In this document: piece after piece, positions 20,260 to 30,136 of the stretch
How positions within the stretch are numbered: position 1 is the first letter of the stretch
How the letters are laid out: every line of letters begins with the position of its first letter
NCBI RefSeq assembly: GCF_005405885.1
Contig: NZ_BJFL01000027.1
Coordinates: 16,927 to 80,926 of the forward strand
From: Gandjariella thermophila
GTDB taxonomy: Bacteria; Actinomycetota; Actinomycetes; Mycobacteriales; Pseudonocardiaceae
Reading direction: 5' to 3'
DNA: 64,000 nt
Made by a program: the position numbers and the translations under genes
Notes under the pieces: generated by a model
The model's input: only the letters and a program-made list of their open reading frames with translations
The model's database searches: none
Told to the model about the DNA's origin: nothing

Positions 20260-20814
20260 ATGTCCGGGACGACCACAGGCACCACCAGGCCGGGCGGTCG
20301 CTCCGCACGGGTGCGCGCCGCCGTGCACCGGGCGGTGCAGCAGCTGCTGGCCGAACAGCCCGCCGAGGCACTGACCCTGCCCGTCGTCGCGGGACGCGCC
20401 GGGGTGCACCCGACCACGCTCTACCGTCGGTGGGGTTCGGTCGCCGAGCTGCTTGGCGACGTTGCGACCAGCCGGTTCAGCGGCGACATCGTGGTTCCGG
20501 ACACCGGGTCGCTGCGTGAGGACCTCGAGCGGTGGGTCAGCGACGTGGCCACCGACCTCGCCGACCCGGACGTGCTGGCGCTGATGCGCGCCGCGGTCGG
20601 CTCGGGACCCGAGGGCGGTTGCGCCTGCACCGCCGACCGGCACGCCCAGCTCGCCGCCATCCTGGACCGCGAACGATCGCGTGGCGGCTCCGCTCCGGAG
20701 GTCGAGCGCGCCGCGGACGCGTTGCTCGGACCGCTGTACTACCGCGCGGTGTTCACCAACGACCCGCCCCAGGCCGGCTGGGCGCGGGAACTCGTCGACG
20801 CGCTCCTGGGCTGA
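20260..20814 (+). CDS. TetR family repressor
   Basis: The protein has 184 residues. The N-terminal helix-turn-helix reads LTLPVVAGRAGVHPTTLYRRWGSVAELL (about 46-73), and the C-terminal ligand domain resembles TetR_C_11 (DLERWVSDVATDLADPDVLALMRAA). It should bind the palindrome at 20209-20235 and control the divergent MFS pump and itself, releasing on binding the pump's substrate. Confidence 0.92.
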   Translation: MSGTTTGTTRPGGRSARVRAAVHRAVQQLLAEQPAEALTLPVVAGRAGVHPTTLYRRWGSVAELLGDVATSRFSGDIVVPDTGSLREDLERWVSDVATDLADPDVLALMRAAVGSGPEGGCACTADRHAQLAAILDRERSRGGSAPEVERAADALLGPLYYRAVFTNDPPQAGWARELVDALLG

Positions 20815-20892
20815 TCGACCCTGCCGCCGCCAACGGGTCGCCGCTGCGGCAGACCGGAACGCGCCGACCGCGCGGTGGTGCCGATGGCGAGG

Positions 20893-21900
20893 TCACGCCG
20901 AGGGGCGCACCGCGCGCAGCGACTCCTTCAACGAGCCCATGGTGGCGAGAATGGCGGTGGGCTCGTAACCGCAGTGCGCCATGCAGTTCGCGCAACGCGG
21001 GTCACGGCCGCGACCGTAGGCATCCCAATCCGTGGTGTCCAGCAACTCCTGGTAGGTCCTGGCATAGCCGTCGCCCATCAGATAGCACGGCTTCTGCCAC
21101 CCGTACAGCGAGTACGACGGAATCCCCCACGCGGTGCAGGAAAACTCCCGCTTCCCCTCGAGGGTGTCCAGGAACGCCGGCGAATGGTTCAGCCGCCACC
21201 GCCTACGGCGGCCGTCGGCGAACGCCTTGCGGAACAACTCACGGGTTTCCTCCACGCCCAGGAAGTGTTCCTGATCGGGCGCCTTCTCGTAGGCGTAGGC
21301 AGGCGAGAGCATCATCCCGTCCACCTTGAGATCATTATTGAGGAAGTCCAGCACCTCGATGACGGTCTGCGGCGTGTCGGTGTTGAAGAACGTGGTGTTG
21401 GTGGTGACCCGGAAACCGCGCCGTTGCGCCTCCCTGATGTTCTCCACGGCCTGCGCGAAGACCCCTCGCTTCGCCACCGACGCGTCGTGGCGCTCTTCCA
21501 ACCCATCGATGTGCACCGCGAAGGCCAGGTATGGCGACGGCCGCAGTTTGTCGATCTTGCGGGGTATCAGCAGCGCGTTGGTGCACAGGTAGATGAACTT
21601 CCGGCGCCGGATCAGGCCCTCGACGATGTCCTCGATCTGGGGGTGCATCAGCGGCTCGCCGCCGGCCAGGCACACCACCGGAGCGCCGCACTCGTCGACA
21701 GCGGCCAGCGCCTGCTGCACCGGCATCCGCTGCTTCAACACGTTCGCCGGGTGCTGGATCTTGCCGCAACCCTGACACGCGAGGTTGCACGCGAACAGTG
21801 GCTCCAACTCGAGAGTGATAGGAAATCTCTTGCGGCCCTTCACCTTCTGCTTGAGCAGGTAGGCGCCGATCTTTACCGCCTGACGCAGCGGAATACCCAT
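20893..21900 (-). CDS. hpnH: Adenosyl-hopene transferase HpnH (radical SAM)
   Basis: The protein has 335 residues. The radical SAM cluster motif is C38/C42/C45 (ACNLACQGC), followed by LAGGEPLMHP, and the C-terminal part has the HpnH-type cysteines RCANCMAHCGYEP. HpnH adds a 5'-deoxyadenosyl radical to diploptene to give adenosylhopane, the first side-chain step of C35 hopanoids. The start ATG 21900 has AAGGGG at good spacing and yields the family N-terminus MGIPLRQ. No squalene-hopene cyclase or other hpn gene is in the window, so it is separated from its pathway here. Confidence 0.93.
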   Translation of the reverse strand: MGIPLRQAVKIGAYLLKQKVKGRKRFPITLELEPLFACNLACQGCGKIQHPANVLKQRMPVQQALAAVDECGAPVVCLAGGEPLMHPQIEDIVEGLIRRRKFIYLCTNALLIPRKIDKLRPSPYLAFAVHIDGLEERHDASVAKRGVFAQAVENIREAQRRGFRVTTNTTFFNTDTPQTVIEVLDFLNNDLKVDGMMLSPAYAYEKAPDQEHFLGVEETRELFRKAFADGRRRRWRLNHSPAFLDTLEGKREFSCTAWGIPSYSLYGWQKPCYLMGDGYARTYQELLDTTDWDAYGRGRDPRCANCMAHCGYEPTAILATMGSLKESLRAVRPSA

Positions 21901-22109
21901 CGCCGCAAGCCCCTTCATCTGTCGTACCAAACCGTGACCACACCAGCCACCCCATGGTCGACCATCACTCCGCGGACCGCCACCGATGCGTTTTTGCACC
22001 TATGTGCCATGGCGGGCGCGCGGCAGGCGAACTCGCGGCCGGAGATTGCGCCTGCGCCCAGATTCATCGCGGCAAACTTCACCCGATGGGTGGACAAGGA
22101 AAGCCCGCT

Positions 22110-22898
22110 CTACAGCAGGCCCAACTGCCGCGCACGGCGGACGGTGGCCAGCCGGCTGGTGGTACCCAGCTTGCGGTAGAGGTTCTCGGTGTGCTTGTAC
22201 ACCGTGCGGGTCGTGATGCCGAGCCGGCGGCCGATGGTCTCCGCGGTGAACGGTTCGGCAAGCATGGTCAGTACCGCGAGTTCGCGCGGCGTGATCTTGT
22301 GCTCGACCGCGCCGGCCAGCGCGTGCGGGAGGCGCCGTGACGGGTCGAGGGTGGCGCGCCAGCCAGCGAGTTGGCGGAGGTGCCCGTCGACGCGGACCAG
22401 GAGTCGCTGGACGCGCTCCAGGTAGTCCCGTTCCAGGCGGGTGAAGTCGGGGCCGCGGCGGTGGACGACAACGGCCCGGGTGCGGCCCCGCTCGGTGGGC
22501 AGCGGCAGCGCGATGTGGCGGGTCGCGCCGAACGCGGCCCGCATGACGGCGTAGGTGTCGGTGCGACGCCAGGCGCGCGCGTCGATGACGTCGGTGACGG
22601 CGAGCGGTCGGCGATCGGCCGTGGTGGCGTAGTGCTTGGCCAGCGGGTGGTCGCGGCGGATGTTGTCGGCCAGCAGGGAGTCCAGCGGTAGCCGTGCCAG
22701 CCGCGCGGGGGTCCACGTGGTGACCTGCCCGCTAGCGGAGTTCCAGTGCAGCACGGAGAACACGGCGGCGCTGCCGTCCAGCCGGTCCACGAGATCCTCG
22801 AGTACGGGCTGCCACGGCGCCGGAGCGTCGAAATGCGTGACGACCTCGGCGGTGAGATCGAGGATCCGCTCGTAGTCACGTGCGGACAGCCGCGCCAC
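22110..22898 (-). CDS. LuxR family transcriptional regulator
   Basis: The protein has 262 residues. The N-terminal 180 residues look like a GAF-type sensor domain, and the C-terminal LuxR helix-turn-helix is at about 198-258 (ITPRELAVLTMLAEPFTAETIGRRLGITTRTVYKHTENLYRKLGTTSR). The GTG start is at 22898. It lies upstream of hpnH on the same strand with a 209-base gap, so it could control it, but no site is visible. Confidence 0.88.
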   Translation of the reverse strand: MARLSARDYERILDLTAEVVTHFDAPAPWQPVLEDLVDRLDGSAAVFSVLHWNSASGQVTTWTPARLARLPLDSLLADNIRRDHPLAKHYATTADRRPLAVTDVIDARAWRRTDTYAVMRAAFGATRHIALPLPTERGRTRAVVVHRRGPDFTRLERDYLERVQRLLVRVDGHLRQLAGWRATLDPSRRLPHALAGAVEHKITPRELAVLTMLAEPFTAETIGRRLGITTRTVYKHTENLYRKLGTTSRLATVRRARQLGLL

Positions 22899-23279
22899 TG
22901 TGTCCCCTTACCGCGAGTCGCCCGGTACGTACGTTTCCGTATACCACCAGGGTTGATCGTCCGCCATGCTGGGACGGCCGGGGCCGTCGAAGGCGGCGAC
23001 GGCGCGGGGACCGGCCGGGGCAGCGGGTTCACGAGGGCAGGGGGACGATGGCGGACACCTCGGGGCAGGCGGGAGGGACCGGCATCCCCCGTGCCGGCCG
23101 TCGACGGTCGGCGGGGTCGGCCTCGCGGCGGCGCACGGTTGCGGGGGGTAACCGTGCGCGGCCGCGGGGCAAGCCGTGGTGGCGGCGGGCGGGCGTGAAA
23201 GCCGCAGGGTGACGCCCTCCTCGACTACCTGAGGCGTTACCGCGCCGCCGACCCCGACTGGACCATCGTCGCGCTGACC
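22899..23279. other. Gap with a possible displaced 5' end of the 23280 gene
   Basis: A G/C3-biased frame from ATG 23048 (MADTSGQAGGTG...) runs to a stop at 23210-23212. Coding-like sequence (DALLDYLRRYRAADPDWTIVA) then continues in another frame from about 23211 into the next gene. The rest of the gap shows nothing definite. Confidence 0.4.
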
Positions 23280-23774
23280 GTGCAGGCCAAACCGGGGCAC
23301 ACGGTGGTCATCCACGACATCCGCGTCAAGATCCTGCGCCGGGCGGCCCCGCCGACCCCGGACGCCGCCACCGTGGTGCAACTCCAGAGCGGCGGCTGCG
23401 GTGGGAACATCGAGCCCCACCATTTCCATGCCAGCCGGGACGACCCGGTCCCGCGCCTGGCACCGGACCGCGGCGAAACCACCACGTTCCCCTACTCGGT
23501 CTCCGAGGGCGACCCGCAGGAGTTCGACCTGACCCTGCTGAGCTACCACTGCGACCGCACCTGGGTGCCCGAGATCGTGTGGAGCGTGGACGGCCGAGTC
23601 GGCGTCACGGACTATTCGCCGCAGTCCTACCAGGTGGCCCAGACCGGCTTCCACACCGTTCCGTCCGGCGGGTATCCACGCGTGGCCTGGCTGCTGGACG
23701 CGGAAAGCTCGCCACCTCGGTGGCTGCCGGCCCGCTTCGACGACGACGCGCTCCGCGTCCCCGACCCTGACTGA
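23280..23774 (+). CDS. Hypothetical protein, 5' end unclear (possible frameshift)
   Basis: At least 164 residues of unknown function. It is beta-rich: HTVVIHDIRVKILRR, DAATVVQLQSGGCGGNIEPHHFHA, QEFDLTLLSYHCDRTWVPEIVWSVDGR. Similar stretches are seen in actinobacterial proteins with an N-terminal membrane anchor and an extracytoplasmic domain, but no anchor is found here. Coding clearly starts at least 23 codons upstream of the GTG at 23280 without an available start codon. A plausible N-terminus (from ATG 23048) is in a different frame and lacks a membrane helix. So the 5' part is probably disrupted. Confidence 0.55.
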   Translation: MQAKPGHTVVIHDIRVKILRRAAPPTPDAATVVQLQSGGCGGNIEPHHFHASRDDPVPRLAPDRGETTTFPYSVSEGDPQEFDLTLLSYHCDRTWVPEIVWSVDGRVGVTDYSPQSYQVAQTGFHTVPSGGYPRVAWLLDAESSPPRWLPARFDDDALRVPDPD

Positions 23775-23918
23775 GCCGCCGGCGAGGTCCCGCGGGCGCC
23801 GGGCCGGGCGACCGCCCGCCGTATCCGGACCGGCACCAGCGGGCGTGCCGGAGAACCGGGCGGGCTGAACCGACCGCCTGCCGGGATACCCTCGTCCGGA
23901 TCGTCGTGGGAGGACTGG

Positions 23919-25136
23919 ATGATGTTCTCGGCCCTCAGCCACCTCGAATGTCCGAGGTGCGGTGCCCGCCATGACGCGGACCGGGTCACCAACCTCTGCC
24001 ACTGCGGGTCTCCGCTGCTGGCCGGGTACGACCTGGACCAGGTCGCCGCGGGCGTCGGCCCGGAGGTGATCGCCACGCGCCCGCCGTCGCTGTGGCGGTA
24101 CCACGAGCTGTTGCCGGTGCGATCGCCGAACCATGTGGTGACCCTCGGCGAGGGCATGACGCCACTGCTGCCGCTCGCGCGGCTGGGCGCCGAGTACGGC
24201 GCACCGCGACTGCTGATGAAGGACGAGGGACTGATCCCCACCGGCAGCTTCAAGGCACGCGGCGCCGCCGTCGGTGTGTCCCGGGCACACGAACTCGGCG
24301 TCAAGGGCGTCGCGATGCCCACCAACGGCAATGCCGGCGCGGCCTGGGCGACCTACGCCGCACGTGCGGGGATGCGCAGCCTGATCGCGATGCCCGTCGA
24401 CGCCCCGGAGATCACCCGACGCGAGTGCGTCGTGGCCGGCGCCGAGCTGTACGCCGTCCGCGGCCACATCGGGCAGTGCGGGCAACTGGTCAACAGGGCC
24501 GTCGCCGAGCGCGGCGGATACCAGGAGGTGTCCACCCTCAAGGAGCCGTACCGGCTCGAAGGCAAGAAAACGATGGGCCTGGAGCTTGCCGAGCAACTCG
24601 GGTGGCGCGTGCCGGACGTGATCCTCTACCCCACCGGAGGCGGCGTCGGCCTGATCGGCATCCACAAGGGACTGCGGGAACTCCAGCGAATCGGCTGGAT
24701 CGGGGACAGGTTGCCGCGGCTGGTCGCGGTGCAGGCGGCCGGCTGCGCGCCGATCGTCCAGGCGTTCCACAGCGGTGCGTCCACCAGCGAGCCGTGGCCC
24801 GACCCGCGGACGATCGCGTTCGGCATCACGGTGCCCAAGCCGCTCGGCGACTTCCTCATCCTGGACGCCCTGTACGCCACCGGCGGGACCGCGATCGCCG
24901 TGGACGACGCGGACACCCTGGCCGAGCAGTCCCGCTGCGCCGCGCTGGAGGGAACCTTCGTCTGCCCGGAGGGTGCCGCCGCCCTGGCCGCCGTCCGAGC
25001 GTTGTCCGCATCCGGCTGGATCACACCGGACGACGAGGTCGTCGTGCTCAACACCGGTGCCGGGCTGAAGTATCCCGACACGGTGTCCATTGAGGACGTC
25101 CCCGTGCTCGACCCCGACGGCGTGATCCCTTCCTGA
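23919..25136 (+). CDS. thrC: Threonine synthase family PLP enzyme
   Basis: The protein has 405 residues. An N-terminal zinc-ribbon-like CPRCG...LCHCG (residues about 10-30) is followed by the fold-type II PLP domain, with the Schiff-base lysine in GLIPTGSFKARGA, the PTNGNAGAAWA loop and a phosphate-binding PTGGGVGLIG. Threonine synthase converts O-phosphohomoserine to threonine. Members with an N-terminal zinc finger and this length are usually annotated as threonine synthase; a second, specialised copy outside the hom-thrC-thrB operon is possible because no other threonine gene is near. ATG 23919 follows GGGAGG. Confidence 0.82.
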   Translation: MMFSALSHLECPRCGARHDADRVTNLCHCGSPLLAGYDLDQVAAGVGPEVIATRPPSLWRYHELLPVRSPNHVVTLGEGMTPLLPLARLGAEYGAPRLLMKDEGLIPTGSFKARGAAVGVSRAHELGVKGVAMPTNGNAGAAWATYAARAGMRSLIAMPVDAPEITRRECVVAGAELYAVRGHIGQCGQLVNRAVAERGGYQEVSTLKEPYRLEGKKTMGLELAEQLGWRVPDVILYPTGGGVGLIGIHKGLRELQRIGWIGDRLPRLVAVQAAGCAPIVQAFHSGASTSEPWPDPRTIAFGITVPKPLGDFLILDALYATGGTAIAVDDADTLAEQSRCAALEGTFVCPEGAAALAAVRALSASGWITPDDEVVVLNTGAGLKYPDTVSIEDVPVLDPDGVIPS

Positions 25137-25218
25137 CAGCCGGGGGAAACCACGCACGGCCGCTCCGACAGGGCACCACGGAACTCGTTGCCTTCCGGGT
25201 GGAGCCAGCCCGATGCGG

Positions 25219-27387
25219 CTACCGCGGCCCCGGTGGCTCCGCCGGGGTCCGGGGCGGTTCGGGCCGCGCGAGAACCTGCTCGGCGAGGCCGCCGACGACG
25301 GGCGCGAGCACCTGGGCGTACCTGATCGTCAGGTGGTTGTCGTCCCGGTACACCAGGGCGTTGCCGACGATGGCCGGGCAGCGGTCCGCGGTGCAGAACA
25401 GCGGGGTGAGGTCGGCGTACTGACCGCCGCCGGCCGCGGTCGCCGACGCCTCGGCGGCGATACCCGCGTCGCTCATCGCCACGGACCGCCTGGGCGCGCA
25501 GGCCGTGGCGTCGTCCAGGTGGGCGGACAGGCAGGTCGGCACGGTCGAGTGCGGGTCGGGGATCGGCCCGAGGACGAGGACGGCGGCGCTGGCGGCCCGC
25601 AGTTGCGCCACCACGCGGGTCAGGCTGTCCAGCCAGGGCCGGCCGTAGACGGGGAACCCGAAGTCGGCGCCGTACCGGCGGGACATGCTCAGCACGACCA
25701 GCCGCGGGTGCTCGGCTCGCAACCTGCCGAGGATCTCGCCACGCCACCGCTCGCACTCGGTGTATTCCCGGCCCAGGTAGGGACTGGTGATCGGCAGGTC
25801 GAGCAGCGGGCAGGTCACCTTGGCCAGGGTCTCCAGCCGCCAGTGCCGCTGCTCGGCGAGCGACTCGAACGCCGGGCTCCACATCGCCGCGTGCGAGTCG
25901 CCGACCAGTGCCACCGTCGTAGTCGAGGCTGGGTCGCCGGAGACACACGGGGGCTGCCCGACGTCGAGCCAGGAGCGCACGCAGCCGTTGAGGAACACGG
26001 CCGGCTTGTCGGCCGGCGCGTGGGCGAGCGGCGGTGCGAGGTTCGCCGGGACGGCGCGCACCCCGGCCGATGCGGCGACCGCGGCCTGCACCTGCGCGAT
26101 CATCTGCCGCACCGCCGCGGCCTGCGGATCGGCGGCGGGGGACGCCGGCGGAGGCGGGGTGCGGACCGTCGGTGCGGCGGCCACCGCCCCGTGGCCGACC
26201 GGGACGGGCACCGCCACCAGCAGCACCAGCCCCGCACTCGCGGCGACCGCGGTGACCGCGCCGCCGAGGGTGAGGCTGCGCGCCGCCGAGCGCCGCAGCG
26301 GAGCGGCGAACCGGCCGGGGTTCTCGATGAGGTGCAGGGTGAGCACCGCGAGCCCGCCGGACACCGCGGCCGCTCCCAGCCGACCGGCCAGCCCCAGCGA
26401 GCGGCCGAGCAGCGGCGGCGCGAGCAGCAGCACCGGCCAGTGCCAGAGGTACCAGGAGTAGGACAGGCGGCCGAGCGCCCGCATCGGCCGCAGCGACAGC
26501 CCGCGGCCGACCCCTCGGCGGGGCCCGGCACAGCCGGCGCCGAGGATCAGCGCCGTGCCCAGCACGGGCAGCAGCGCGGCGGTACCCGGATACGGCGTCG
26601 TCCCGCCCAGCCGGGCGCATGCCAGGACGATCAGGGCCAGCCCGATCCACCCGGTGACGGCCGCCGACGCCGGAGGCAGCCGGCACCACCGGCGCGCCGA
26701 GAGCGCCACCACGCCCCCGGTCGCCAACTCCCACGCCCGCGTGGGCAGCGAGAAGAACGCCCACGGCGGCAGGGTGCGGGTCCAGGCCAGCGCGACCGCG
26801 AGTGACGCCGCCCCGAGCGACGCGAGGACGAGCAGGTACGGCGTCGCCGACGGCGCGGCCTTCGCGCCGCTGCCCCTGCCGCGCCGGGCCAGCCAGGCGG
26901 TGCCGAGCACCAGGGCCGGCCACAGCAGGTAGAACTGCTCCTCGAGGCCGAGCGACCAGTAGTGCTGGAACGGTGACGGTGCCGCGTCGGCCGCCAGGTA
27001 GTCGGTGCCCTGCACGGCGAACCGGTAGTTGGCGACGTAGAGCGCGCTGGCGATGCCGTCGCCGAGCACGTCGCGGGCCTGCAGTGGGGGCAGCAGCGTG
27101 GCCGCGCCGATCGCGGTGACGACCACCACGGTGCCCGCGGCCGGCAGCAGCCGGCGGGCCCGCGCGCCGTAGAAGTGGGCGAGCCGGACGGTGCCGGTGC
27201 TCTCCGCCTCGCGCCAGAGCATCCCGGTGATGAGGAAGCCCGAGACGACGAAGAAGACGTCGACGCCGACGAACCCGCCGGAGACACCGGGCACGCCGGC
27301 ATGGAAGAGGACGACGGCCAGCACCGCCACAGCCCGCAGGCCCTCGATGTCGGGCCGGAATCCCCACCGCCGCGCAGCGCCATCCAT
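25219..27387 (-). CDS. Acyltransferase-3/SGNH fusion membrane protein (OafA/OafB-like)
   Basis: The protein has 722 residues. The N-terminal acyltransferase-3 domain has ten or so membrane helices, starting FRPDIEGLRAVAVLAVVLFHAG with the catalytic-type His, then DVFFVVSGFLITGMLWRE and RARRLLPAA. The C-terminal extracytoplasmic SGNH-like domain has block I ALVGDSHAAMW and the late DDNHLTIRYA (Asp/His pair). Such fusions O-acetylate cell-surface polysaccharide: the membrane part passes acyl groups outward and the SGNH part transfers them. It is convergent with the threonine synthase gene and stands alone. Confidence 0.93.
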   Translation of the reverse strand: MDGAARRWGFRPDIEGLRAVAVLAVVLFHAGVPGVSGGFVGVDVFFVVSGFLITGMLWREAESTGTVRLAHFYGARARRLLPAAGTVVVVTAIGAATLLPPLQARDVLGDGIASALYVANYRFAVQGTDYLAADAAPSPFQHYWSLGLEEQFYLLWPALVLGTAWLARRGRGSGAKAAPSATPYLLVLASLGAASLAVALAWTRTLPPWAFFSLPTRAWELATGGVVALSARRWCRLPPASAAVTGWIGLALIVLACARLGGTTPYPGTAALLPVLGTALILGAGCAGPRRGVGRGLSLRPMRALGRLSYSWYLWHWPVLLLAPPLLGRSLGLAGRLGAAAVSGGLAVLTLHLIENPGRFAAPLRRSAARSLTLGGAVTAVAASAGLVLLVAVPVPVGHGAVAAAPTVRTPPPPASPAADPQAAAVRQMIAQVQAAVAASAGVRAVPANLAPPLAHAPADKPAVFLNGCVRSWLDVGQPPCVSGDPASTTTVALVGDSHAAMWSPAFESLAEQRHWRLETLAKVTCPLLDLPITSPYLGREYTECERWRGEILGRLRAEHPRLVVLSMSRRYGADFGFPVYGRPWLDSLTRVVAQLRAASAAVLVLGPIPDPHSTVPTCLSAHLDDATACAPRRSVAMSDAGIAAEASATAAGGGQYADLTPLFCTADRCPAIVGNALVYRDDNHLTIRYAQVLAPVVGGLAEQVLARPEPPRTPAEPPGPR

Positions 27388-28040
27388 TGCGCGGAAGGTA
27401 GGCAGAGGTCGTCATTCTCGCCGGCAGTCAGGTTCCCGAGACGGCCGAAAAACGTAGCGCTGCGGCACCATTCTCACACCGGCCCGTGCGACGCCTACCC
27501 ACCAGAACGGGTCGCATGCCGATAAGCGGTCATGACGGAACGCCACCGGAAAACGACACCGGCCCAGCGAATCATGCCCACCGCCGAACATCCTGGCGGC
27601 CCAGACCACGTATCGGACCGACCGCGACGTTCCCAATCGACGGAATCACGAGACCACGAAGAAATGCCGCCCCGGCACCGGTTCCCGCGGCCGGAAGGTC
27701 ACACCTGGGCGGGTGACGATCTCGCCCATCGGGTGAATCGGATGCCGACACGCGGGTGACCACCCGACCGGAGGTTCCGCGCCGGCGTCGAGGCCACTTT
27801 CTTCCTCACTCAGCCGGTGTGTCGCGGGTTCGCGGGCCCAGCGCGCGACGGCGACGACGCCGCCGGATTCGGCACCTACCACAGCCGGAACCGGGACGTA
27901 GCCCGATTCGGGAGATCCGCGAAGCGCCGCCGCGCCACGTCACCGGCGGCGACCGATGATCGTTGTTGGATGAGCCGCGTGGTCTCGGCGACATCGGTGG
28001 CGCCGGTGCCCGCACCGTCGACCGAAAGTGATGTGAGTTC
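27388..28040. other. 653-base intergenic region without a supported gene
   Basis: Open frames here are short and lack the third-position G/C bias of neighbouring genes, and no family is recognised. It should hold the divergent promoters of the acyltransferase and dedA genes. No clear operator or RNA structure was found. Confidence 0.5.
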
Positions 28041-28676
28041 ATGGCCGGTGGGCCGTCGTTGCCCGGAGCGCTGGGCGCTCTCGGCCCGCTGCTGGACCGC
28101 TACGGCTACCTCGCGGTCGCCACGCTGATCACGCTGGAGGACTTCGGCGTGCCGGCACCGGGCGAGACCGTGCTGATCGCCGCCGCGGTCTACGCGGGCA
28201 CCGGCCGCCTCAACATCGGCGTCGTCGCACTCGTCGGCTTCGCCGCCGCGGTGTTGGGCGACAACATCGGCTTCGCCATCGGCCGCCTCGGCGGGCGCCG
28301 CGTCGTCGAACGGTTCGGCCGGTACGTGTGGCTCACACCGGCCCGGCTGCGCGCCGCCGAGACCTTCTTCGGCCGGCACGGCGGCAAGATCGTCGTCGTG
28401 GCCCGGTTCGTGGAGGGCCTGCGCCAGGCCAACGGGATCATCGCCGGCATCACCGGCATGCCGTGGCGACGGTTCCTGGCGTTCAACGCGCTGGGTGCCG
28501 CGCTGTGGGTCGGCGTGTGGGCCAGCCTCGGTGATCTGGCCGGCGCGCACGTCGGCGCGATCATCGAACGGCTCCACCGCTACCAGTACGCCCTGCTCGC
28601 CGCCCTGGCGGCACTGGTGGTCGGGCTGGTCCTTCGCCACGTGCTGCGCCGCCGGCGGGAGCGGACACCTCGATGA
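28041..28676 (+). CDS. DedA/VTT family membrane protein
   Basis: This 211-residue protein has five or six membrane segments. Typical DedA features are EDFGVPAPGETVLIAAAVYAG, VLGDNIGFAIGRLGGRR and FFGRHGGKIVVVARFVEGLRQ...AGITGMPWRRFLAFNALGAALW, with the essential Glu and Arg residues of the re-entrant region. DedA proteins are proposed lipid-carrier flippases. There is a poor ribosome-binding site upstream of the ATG. Confidence 0.92.
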   Translation: MAGGPSLPGALGALGPLLDRYGYLAVATLITLEDFGVPAPGETVLIAAAVYAGTGRLNIGVVALVGFAAAVLGDNIGFAIGRLGGRRVVERFGRYVWLTPARLRAAETFFGRHGGKIVVVARFVEGLRQANGIIAGITGMPWRRFLAFNALGAALWVGVWASLGDLAGAHVGAIIERLHRYQYALLAALAALVVGLVLRHVLRRRRERTPR

Positions 28677-28719
28677 CCCCGGTGACCGCCGCACGGCCCG
28701 ACGAGCACCTGCCCGCGGC

Positions 28720-29073
28720 TCACGTCGTGGCGTGGCCCGACGGGCGGCCGGCGGGACGGAGGGCGGTGCGTTCCGCCGCCTCGGCAGCCGGCTCCGGTTC
28801 CCTCGCCACCACGCGCACCCCGTCCTGCCACACCTCGCGAACGTTGCCGGGCAACCGGTCCAGGTCGAGCGCGTCGCCGTCGACCACCACCAGGTCCGCC
28901 CGGAAACCCGCAGCGACCCGGCCGAGTTCCTGCTCGTACCCGAGCAGCCGCGCCGCCGACGAGGTGGTCGCGGCCAGCACGTCCGCCGAGGCGGGGTGGC
29001 TGCCGGTGCCGTCGAAGACCAGGCCGCCGGCGAACAGGGTGCGGCGCGCCGGGGATCCATTCGGGCCGGTCAC
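28720..29073 (-). pseudogene. Amidohydrolase with most of its catalytic domain deleted
   Basis: Only 117 codons remain. The first 25 residues (RRTLFAGGLVFDGTGSHPASADVL) are the N-terminal beta-sandwich of an imidazolonepropionase-like amidohydrolase. They run straight into its C-terminal end (AATTSSAARLLGYEQELGRVAAGFRADLVVVDGD). About 300 residues with every metal-binding His/Asp are missing, so it cannot be active. GTG 29073 overlaps the stop of the permease remnant (GTGA), showing an old operon. The in-frame join leaves an open frame that automatic annotation could call a gene. Confidence 0.82.
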
Positions 29074-30136
29074 ACCCGCACGCTCCCGCTCGGTGCGGCC
29101 ACCGGCTCCTCGACCCGCGGCGCGGGCGCGTGCCCGGTGGCCCGCTCGGCGGCGGCGGCGACGGTGAGCACGGCGATGTTCACGACCAGGCCGACGATCC
29201 CCACATTCACGGTGCCCACCGCCGGGCCGCCGAAGGTGAGCCACACCACCACGACCTCGCCGGCGAGCAGACCGAGCAGCACGGGAGCCGTGCCGGTCAC
29301 CCGGCGGCGCAGCAGGCCGAGCCCGTTGGCGGGCGCCAGTTGCGCGGCGCCGCTAAACGTCAGCAGCAGCAGGTTCGCCAGCAGGTCGGGCCGGAAGATG
29401 CCGAGCAGCAGCGCGAGTCCACATTGATGAACCAGACGTGGTCGTTGTGCCCGGCGTGGATGGTGAGCATGTCCGGCCGGAGCTGCGCGACCCGGTGGAA
29501 CATCGCCGAGATACCGCCGGCGAAGTGCGCCGGGATGGCGAAGATGAGCACGGCGAGCACGACCAGCATGATGGCGTCCTTGAAGTAGGACGTCGTCGCG
29601 ACGCCGTGCAGCCCGGCCCACAGCACGAAGGCGAGTACCAGCAGCGTGCCGATCACCATGCTGGCGGTGCTGGACGCCGCGTCCCCGGTGACCAGCTTGA
29701 CGATCAGCCCGAGCCCGGTGATCTGCAGTTGCAGGTAGGGCAGCACGAACACGACGCCGAGGACGGCGGACAGCGTGCCCAGCGCCCTGCTGCCGTAGCG
29801 GTCGGCGAGGAAATCGCCCTGGGTGAGGTAGCCGCGCTGCTTGCCGAGCCGCCACACCCGGTCGGCCATGAAGAACACCACCACGTACCCGATCGGCACG
29901 TAGGGCAGCGCGTACATCGCGGCCACCCCACCGCTGAAGGCCAGACCCGCCATGCCCAGGAAGGTGAACGTCGTGAAGATCTCGCCGGCCTGGAGGAACC
30001 ACATGGTCAGCGCGCCGAACCGGCGGCCGACCACGGTCCACTCGGTGAGGTCCGCGGCGGGCCGGCGCCGCCCGACGAAGCCGAGCACCCCGATCAGGAC
30101 GATGCCGGCGAAGGTGAACGCGAGGATCGTGCTCAT
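29070..30136 (-). pseudogene. Sodium:solute symporter (SSS) with internal deletion and frameshift
   Basis: From ATG 30136 (MSTILAFTFAGIVLIGVLGFVG) about 240 residues of an SSS-family permease are intact, including WTVVGRRFGALTMWFLQAGEIFTTFTFLGMAGLAF. Near 29420 the frame changes and the sequence resumes as GLALLLGIFRPDLLANLLLLTF to the stop at 29070. The shift equals one missing base. The middle helices expected between VWFI and the resumed part (roughly 100-150 residues) are absent. Such permeases import organic acids, amides or similar substrates, and pair with the DUF3311 protein upstream. Confidence 0.8.

Noticed and set aside
22908..25157. 749-codon reverse-strand frame opposite the threonine synthase gene
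   Set aside because: No recognisable domain, and it covers a well supported PLP enzyme in mirror reading.
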